Shown: one piece after another, positions 59,566 to 64,000 of the stretch
Layout of the letters: each line of letters begins with the position of its first letter
Position numbering within the stretch: position 1 is the stretch's first letter
NCBI RefSeq assembly: GCF_000718255.1
Contig: NZ_JOFJ01000024.1
Coordinates: 1 to 64,000 of the forward strand
Direction: 5' to 3'
Length of the DNA: 64,000 bases
From: Spirillospora albida
GTDB lineage: Bacteria > Actinomycetota > Actinomycetes > Streptosporangiales > Streptosporangiaceae
Made by a program: the position numbers and the translations under genes
Notes under the pieces: model-generated
Databases searched by the model: none
Seen by the model: the letters and a program-made list of their open reading frames with translations, nothing else
What the model was told of the DNA's origin: nothing

Positions 59566-60048
59566 TTACAGCTCGTCGGCGGATCCGCCGGCGGCGACGA
59601 TCTTCTCCTTGGCGGACTTGGAGAAGGCGTGCACCTTCACCTGGACCGCGGCGGAGATCTCACCGGTGCCGAGGATCTTGACCGGACGGCCGCGGCGGAC
59701 CGCGCCCTTCGCCGCCAGGTCCTCGGCGGTGACCTCGCCACCCGACGGGTAGAGCTCGGCCAGCTTGTCCAGGTTCACGACCTGGAACTCGACCCGGTTC
59801 GGGTTCTTGAAGCCCTTGAGCTTCGGAACCCGGCGGATCAGCGGCATCTGCCCGCCCTCGAACCCGACGGGCACGGTGCCGCGGGCCTTCGTGCCCTTGG
59901 TGCCGCGGCCCGCGGTCTTGCCCTTGGACGCCTCGCCACGGCCCTTGCGGGTCTTGGCCCGGTTGGCGCCGGGGGCCGGACGCAGGTCGTGCACCTTGAG
60001 CGGAGTGCCCTCGGTTCCCGCGCCGCCCTTCTCGAGATCAGTCGCCAT
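59566..60048 (-). CDS. rplO: 50S ribosomal protein L15
   Basis: A 160-residue L15: LKVHDLRPAPGANRAKTRKGRG, GTKGTKARG and GFEGGQMPLIRRVPKLKGF. Follows rpmD by 1 bp. Confidence 0.97.
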   Translation of the reverse strand: MATDLEKGGAGTEGTPLKVHDLRPAPGANRAKTRKGRGEASKGKTAGRGTKGTKARGTVPVGFEGGQMPLIRRVPKLKGFKNPNRVEFQVVNLDKLAELYPSGGEVTAEDLAAKGAVRRGRPVKILGTGEISAAVQVKVHAFSKSAKEKIVAAGGSADEL

Positions 60049-60049
60049 G

Positions 60050-60232
60050 TCAGTCGACCTCCTCGACGGTGACCAGGTGCGCCACCGTCCGGATCATGCC
60101 GAGCACCTCGGGGCGGTCCTCCCGGACGACGCTCTGCCCGATCTTCTTCAGGCCGAGGGTGCGCAGCGTGTCACGCTGGTTCTGCTTCTCGCTGATCACG
60201 GACTTGATCTGCGTGATCTTCAGGTTGCTCAT
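60050..60232 (-). CDS. rpmD: 50S ribosomal protein L30
   Basis: A 60-residue L30: LKITQIKSVISEKQNQRDTLRTLGLKKIGQSVVRED. ATG overlaps the rpsE stop in ATGA. The long ORF through this frame is not used upstream of this ATG. Confidence 0.97.
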   Translation of the reverse strand: MSNLKITQIKSVISEKQNQRDTLRTLGLKKIGQSVVREDRPEVLGMIRTVAHLVTVEEVD

Positions 60233-60852
60233 GAGGAGGCGGCCTCCGCCCTGGGCTCGCTGCCGGCGGCGCGCGCCCGCAGCATGGCGGCCGGGGCGAC
60301 GTCCTCGATCGGCAGGCCGCGCTTGGCCGCGATCTCCTCCGGACGCTTCAGCGCCTTGAGGCCCGCGATCGTCGCGTGCACGATGTTGATCGCGTTGTCG
60401 CTGCCCAGCGACTTGCTCAGCACGTCGTGGATGCCCGCGCACTCCAGGACGGCGCGCACCGGGCCACCGGCGATGACGCCGGTACCGGGGCTCGCCGGGC
60501 GCAGCAGGACCTCGCCCGCCGCGTCCCGCTCCTGCACCAGGTGCGGGATGGTGCCCTGGATCCGCGGCACCTTGAAGAAGTGCTTCTTGGCCTCCTCGAC
60601 GCCCTTGGCGATCGCCGCGGGCACCTCCTTGGCCTTGCCGTAGCCGACGCCGACGGTGCCGTTGCCGTCACCGACGATCACCAGGGCGGTGAAGCTGAAG
60701 CGCCGACCACCCTTGACGACCTTGGCGACGCGGTTGATCGCGACGACCTTCTCGATGTACGACTGGCCCTTGTCGGCGCCACCGCGACGGTCATCGCGGC
60801 GGCCGTCGCGACGGTCGCCACCCTGACCGCCACCACGCCTCTGCGCTGCCAT
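60229..60852 (-). CDS. rpsE: 30S ribosomal protein S5
   Basis: A 207-residue S5: EKVVAINRVAKVVKGGRRFSFTALVIVGDGNGTVGVGYGKAKEVP and PASPGTGVIAGGPVRAVLE. An Arg/Gly/Asp-rich N-terminal 30 residues is typical of actinobacteria. ATG60852 has GAGAGG upstream. Confidence 0.97.
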   Translation of the reverse strand: MAAQRRGGGQGGDRRDGRRDDRRGGADKGQSYIEKVVAINRVAKVVKGGRRFSFTALVIVGDGNGTVGVGYGKAKEVPAAIAKGVEEAKKHFFKVPRIQGTIPHLVQERDAAGEVLLRPASPGTGVIAGGPVRAVLECAGIHDVLSKSLGSDNAINIVHATIAGLKALKRPEEIAAKRGLPIEDVAPAAMLRARAAGSEPRAEAASS

Positions 60853-60886
60853 CAGTGGTTCCTCTCGTTTGCCTTGTAAAGGGCCA

Positions 60887-61273
60887 TCAGAGCTCGAGGC
60901 CCCCCTCGCGCGCACCGTCCGCGACAGCGGCGATGCGGCCGTGGTACTTGTTGCCGCCGCGGTCGAACACGACCGCGGAGACACCGGCCTCCTTGGCGCG
61001 GCGGGCGACGAGCTCGCCCACCTTGCGGGACTTGGCCGTCTTGTCCGCGGACTCGGCGCGCAGGTCCGCCTCCATCGTCGACGCGTAGGCCAGCGTGTGG
61101 CCCTTGTCGTCGTCGATGACCTGGACGAACACGTGCTTGGCGGAGCGGGTCACGACCAGGCGAGGACGCGCGGCGCTGCCGACGACCTTCTTCCGGACCC
61201 GCAGGTGCCGGCGCTTGCGGGACTTGGCCCGCGCCGACGTGGCCTTTCCGGCCAGGGTCTTGGTGCCTGCCAT
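60887..61273 (-). CDS. rplR: 50S ribosomal protein L18
   Basis: A 128-residue L18: RRHLRVRKKVVGSAARPRLVVTRSAKHVFVQVIDDDKGHTLAYAS and GVSAVVFDRGGNKYHGRIAAVADGAREGGLEL. Follows rplF by 2 bp. Confidence 0.97.
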   Translation of the reverse strand: MAGTKTLAGKATSARAKSRKRRHLRVRKKVVGSAARPRLVVTRSAKHVFVQVIDDDKGHTLAYASTMEADLRAESADKTAKSRKVGELVARRAKEAGVSAVVFDRGGNKYHGRIAAVADGAREGGLEL

Positions 61274-61275
61274 GA

Positions 61276-61812
61276 CTACTTACCAGCCTTTCCGACCTTG
61301 CGGCGGATCTGCTCGCCTTCGTAGCGCACGCCCTTGCCCTTGTACGGGTCGGGCTTGCGCAGCTTGCGGATGTTCGCGGCGACCTGGCCGACCAGCTGCT
61401 TGTCGATGCCCTCGACGATCAGCTGGGTCGGCTTCTCGACCGTGAACTTGATCCCCTCGGGGGCCTTCACGGCGATGGGGTGGCTGTAGCCGAGCGAGAA
61501 CTCGAGGTCCTGGCCCTTGGCCACCACGCGGTAACCGACGCCCTGGATGACCAGGGTCTTCTTGTAACCCTCGGTGACACCGACCACCATGTTGCTGATC
61601 AGCGTGCGGGTGAGACCGTGCAGCGCGCGCACCGTGTTCACGTCGTTCGGCCGGGTCACGGTGACCTTGCCGTCCTCCAGCTGAACCTCGATGGGCTCGG
61701 CGACGGTGTGCGACAGCGTGCCCTTCGGCCCCTTGACGGTGACCTCCCGGCCGTCGATGTTCACATCGACGCCACCGGGCACGGCGACGGGGAGACGTCC
61801 GATTCGAGACAT
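61276..61812 (-). CDS. rplF: 50S ribosomal protein L6
   Basis: A 178-residue L6: MSRIGRLPVAVPGGVDVNIDGREVTVKGPKG, a duplicated fold ending PDPYKGKGVRYEGEQIRRKVGKAGK. Confidence 0.97.
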   Translation of the reverse strand: MSRIGRLPVAVPGGVDVNIDGREVTVKGPKGTLSHTVAEPIEVQLEDGKVTVTRPNDVNTVRALHGLTRTLISNMVVGVTEGYKKTLVIQGVGYRVVAKGQDLEFSLGYSHPIAVKAPEGIKFTVEKPTQLIVEGIDKQLVGQVAANIRKLRKPDPYKGKGVRYEGEQIRRKVGKAGK

Positions 61813-61828
61813 GGTTAGAGCCCTCCCC

Positions 61829-62227
61829 TCACCAGACGTAGGCGAGGACTTCGCCGCCCACGCCGCGCTTGCCGGCCTGCCGGTCCGTCATCAGGCCGGA
61901 GGACGTCGAGATGATCGCGACGCCCAGTCCGCCCAGGACCTTCGGCAGGTTGTCCTTCTTCGCGTACACGCGCAGACCCGGCTTCGAGACGCGCTTGATG
62001 CCGGCGATCGAACGCTCACGGGTCGGACCGAACTTGAGCTCGATGAGGAGCTTCTTGCCGACCTCGGCGTCCTCCACGCTCCAGCCCGAGATGTAGCCCT
62101 CCTGCTGGAGGATCTCGGCGATGTGCGCCTTGATCTTCGAGTACGGCATCGCCACGCTGTCGTGGTACGCCGAATTCGCGTTCCGCAGACGCGTCAACAT
62201 GTCTGCGATCGGGTCGGTCATCGTCAT
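61829..62227 (-). CDS. rpsH: 30S ribosomal protein S8
   Basis: A 132-residue S8: TMTDPIADMLTRLRNAN, MPYSKIKAHIAEILQQEGY and STSSGLMTDRQAGKRGVGGEVLAYVW. ATG62227 gives the usual length; ATG62221 is a close alternative. S8 represses the spc operon in E. coli. Confidence 0.97.
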   Translation of the reverse strand: MTMTDPIADMLTRLRNANSAYHDSVAMPYSKIKAHIAEILQQEGYISGWSVEDAEVGKKLLIELKFGPTRERSIAGIKRVSKPGLRVYAKKDNLPKVLGGLGVAIISTSSGLMTDRQAGKRGVGGEVLAYVW

Positions 62228-62368
62228 GGCCTGCTGGCCCTCCCTCGCCACGGTTTCCCGGGGCCGCTCGCCCCTGGACCTTTGGCGCGGTCGTGGACAC
62301 CTTTCGCAAGATGCCCGGTGGTTATTACATGCCGGTGGCGCCGCCCCCCGCGCGCGGGGGGCGGACGG

Positions 62369-62554
62369 TCACCAGCTGGACTTGGTGATGCCCGGCAGCT
62401 CGCCGCGGTGGGCCATCTCCCGGAAGCACACGCGGCACAGGCCGAACTTCCGGTAGACGGAGCGCGGACGCCCGCAGCGCGAGCAACGAGTGTACGCGCG
62501 CACGCCGAACTTCGGCTTACGGGCCGCCTTGGCGATCAGCGACTTCTTCGCCAT
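62369..62554 (-). CDS. rpsN: 30S ribosomal protein S14, type Z
   Basis: A 61-residue zinc S14 with C24, C27, C40 and C43 (TRCSRCGRPRSVYRKFGLCRVCFREMAHRGELPG). This is the zinc-containing housekeeping form. 2 bp after rplE. Confidence 0.97.
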   Translation of the reverse strand: MAKKSLIAKAARKPKFGVRAYTRCSRCGRPRSVYRKFGLCRVCFREMAHRGELPGITKSSW

Positions 62555-62556
62555 GC

Positions 62557-63132
62557 TCAGTTCTCCTTGAAGGGGAAGCCCAGGAGCTTGAGCAGCGCCC
62601 GGCCCTCGTCGTCGGTCTTCGCCGTCGTCACGATCGTGATGTCCATGCCACGCGACCGGTCGATCTTGTCGGGGTCGACCTCGTGGAACATGACCTGCTC
62701 GGTGAGCCCGAACGTGTAGTTGCCGTTGCCGTCGAACTGCTTCGGCGACAGGCCGCGGAAGTCACGGATGCGGGGCAGCGCCGTCGACAGCAGCCGGTCC
62801 AGGAACTCCCACATCCGGTCGCCGCGCATGGTCACGTGCGCGCCGATCGGCATGCCCTCGCGCAGCTTGAACTGCGCGATGGACTTGCGGGCCCGGTTCA
62901 CGGCCGGCTTCTGGCCGGTGATCGCCGACAGGTCGCGGATCGCGCCCTCGATCAGCTTGGCGTCCTTCGCCGCGTCGCCGACGCCCATGTTGACCACGAT
63001 CTTGGTCAGCCCGGGGATCTGCATGACGTTGGCGTAGCCGAACTGCTCCCGCAGCTGCCCCGCGATCTCCTCGCGGTACCGCAGCTTGAGCCGCGGCTGC
63101 GGGACGGGACGCTCGGTGACGGTCTCGGTCAT
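62557..63132 (-). CDS. rplE: 50S ribosomal protein L5
   Basis: A 191-residue L5: VMQIPGLTKIVVNMGVGDA, NRARKSIAQFKLREGMPIGAHVTMRG and RDFRGLSPKQFDGNGNYTFGL. ATG63132 is 1 bp after the rplX stop. Confidence 0.97.
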   Translation of the reverse strand: MTETVTERPVPQPRLKLRYREEIAGQLREQFGYANVMQIPGLTKIVVNMGVGDAAKDAKLIEGAIRDLSAITGQKPAVNRARKSIAQFKLREGMPIGAHVTMRGDRMWEFLDRLLSTALPRIRDFRGLSPKQFDGNGNYTFGLTEQVMFHEVDPDKIDRSRGMDITIVTTAKTDDEGRALLKLLGFPFKEN

Positions 63133-63133
63133 C

Positions 63134-63442
63134 TCAGATCTCCTTACCGCTACGGCGCGAGATCCGGACCTTCGTGCCGTCGTCGTTGATCTTGACACCG
63201 ACGCGCACCGGCTTGCCGTCCTCGACGAGCGCGACGTTGCTGACGTGCAGCGGCGCCTCGACCGTCACGCGGCCGGACTCCTTGCCGGCGCGCTGCTGGT
63301 CGGCCTTGATGTTCTTGGTGATGAGGTTGACGCCCTCGACGACGACCCGCTCCTCGCGGGGGATGACGCGCAGGACCTTGCCCGTCGCACCCTTGTCCTT
63401 GCCGGCGATGACGATGACCTCGTCGCCCTTACGGATGTTCAT
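63134..63442 (-). CDS. rplX: 50S ribosomal protein L24
   Basis: A 102-residue KOW-domain protein: IRKGDEVIVIAGKDKGATGKVLRVIP and GVNLITKNIKADQQ. ATG overlaps the rplN stop (TGATG). Confidence 0.97.
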   Translation of the reverse strand: MNIRKGDEVIVIAGKDKGATGKVLRVIPREERVVVEGVNLITKNIKADQQRAGKESGRVTVEAPLHVSNVALVEDGKPVRVGVKINDDGTKVRISRRSGKEI

Positions 63443-63810
63443 CAGAGCACCTCCGGCGCGAGCGAGATGATGCGCATGAACTTCTTCTCGCGCAGTTCAC
63501 GGCCCACCGGGCCGAAGATACGGGTGCCGCGGGGGTCGCCGCCGTCCTTGATCAGAACGGCGGCGTTCTCGTCGAAGCGGATGTAGGAGCCGTCCGGGCG
63601 CCGGCGCTCCTTGCGGGTGCGCACGACGACCGCCTTGACGACGTCACCCTTCTTCACGCCCGCGCCGGGAAGGGCGTCCTTCACCGTCGCGACGATGATG
63701 TCGCCGACTCCCGCGTAGCGCCGACCCGAGCCGCCGAGAACCCGGATGCAGAGGATCTCCTTCGCACCCGTGTTGTCGGCGACCTTGAGTCGCGACTCCT
63801 GCTGGATCAC
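63442..63810 (-). CDS. rplN: 50S ribosomal protein L14
   Basis: A 122-residue L14: MIQQESRLKVADNTGAKEILCIRVLGG, VVKAVVVRTRKERRRPDGSYIRFDENAAVLI and GPVGRELREKKFMRIISLAPEVL. Confidence 0.98.
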   Translation of the reverse strand: MIQQESRLKVADNTGAKEILCIRVLGGSGRRYAGVGDIIVATVKDALPGAGVKKGDVVKAVVVRTRKERRRPDGSYIRFDENAAVLIKDGGDPRGTRIFGPVGRELREKKFMRIISLAPEVL

Positions 63811-63836
63811 GTCAACTCCTGTTCGTCACACCGGTT

Positions 63837-63859
63837 CTCCCTGCGAAGTTCGCAGGGAG
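63837..63859 (-). other. Perfect palindrome between rpsQ and rplN
   Basis: CTCCCTGCGAA-G-TTCGCAGGGAG is an 11+1+11 palindrome in the 66-nt rpsQ-rplN spacer, forming a strong RNA hairpin 26 nt before the rplN start. Confidence 0.7.
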
Positions 63860-63876
63860 CCTGGTGGAACCAGTAA

Positions 63877-64000
63877 TTACTTGGCCTTCTCGAGGATCTC
63901 CACCACGCGCCAGCGCTTGGTCGCCGACAGCGGGCGGGTCTCCATGAGACGGACGCGGTCGCCGACGCCACACTCGTTGGCCTCGTCGTGCGCCTTGTAC
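63877..64000 (-). CDS. rpsQ: 30S ribosomal protein S17 (partial)
   Basis: The last 40 residues and the TAA of S17: YKAHDEANECGVGDRVRLME then TRPLSATKRWRVVEILEKAK. The N-terminus is beyond the window edge. Position before rplN is canonical. Confidence 0.95.
   Translation of the reverse strand, partial: YKAHDEANECGVGDRVRLMETRPLSATKRWRVVEILEKAK

Overview
The window is chromosomal DNA of a very high-GC actinomycete. Ribosome-binding sites, frequent GTG/TTG starts, probable leaderless genes (TANNNT followed 6-8 nt later by the start codon), DUF397/DUF5753 regulator pairs, SigD/RsdA, GroEL1 with a His-rich tail and a GuaB3 protein all fit a Streptosporangiales-type organism (Actinomadura/Thermomonospora-like; the genus is inference). 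Gene order resembles the M. tuberculosis choD-guaB3-guaB2-(Rv3412)-rsdA-sigD-groEL1-groES-tsaD-rimI-tsaB-tsaE-alr-nnr-glmS-glmM-rpsI-rplM-truA-rplQ-rpoA-rpsD-rpsK-rpsM-rpmJ-infA stretch, interrupted by local insertions.

Layout. 1-2.9 kb: end of an RsbW-like ATPase, a double-DUF4333 lipoprotein, oxyR with an OxyR-type operator, and a secreted M43 metalloprotease. 2.9-8.6 kb: an SSADH-GMC oxidoreductase operon, a divergent TetR with a palindromic operator, and a secreted PLD-fold protein. 8.8-17.8 kb: glpD, guaB3, guaB, a DUF5319 gene, sigD-rsdA, and groES-groEL1 under CIRCE. 17.9-22.4 kb: a THUMP-like methyltransferase, a striking hendecad-repeat coiled-coil protein and an APH-family kinase. 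22.4-30.6 kb: t6A genes tsaD-rimI-tsaB and tsaE, a Gly/Tyr/Ser-rich membrane protein, an alpha/beta hydrolase, alr and nnr. 30.7-32.3 kb: an XRE-DUF5753 regulator with two DUF397 partners. 32.4-41.7 kb: three ABC exporter modules surrounding divergent glmS and coaA, then a DUF389 membrane protein. 41.8-49 kb: an HNH lipoprotein, glmM, rplM-rpsI, and three membrane-anchored extracellular proteins (one CAP, two paralogs) where M. tuberculosis has ESX-4. 49.3-64 kb: truA, the alpha operon (rplQ-rpoA-rpsD-rpsK-rpsM-rpmJ-infA), a three-gene insertion, then map-adk-secY and the spc-type ribosomal operon to a partial rpsQ.

How the genes work together. Most of the window is core metabolism (GMP synthesis, UDP-GlcNAc precursors through glmS/glmM, D-Ala through alr, CoA, t6A tRNA modification) and the translation machinery. 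Regulation is visible as CIRCE directly behind a consensus groES promoter, a 17-bp palindrome over the -35 of a DUF397 gene, a TetR palindrome, an ATAG-N7-CTAT box at oxyR, stop/start overlaps in most operons and hairpins between ribosomal genes.

The least-explained signal is an interspersed repeat with compensatory stem changes. Copies lie just upstream of guaB3 and of alr in the same orientation to each gene. No phage, transposase, CRISPR array, tRNA or rRNA was seen.
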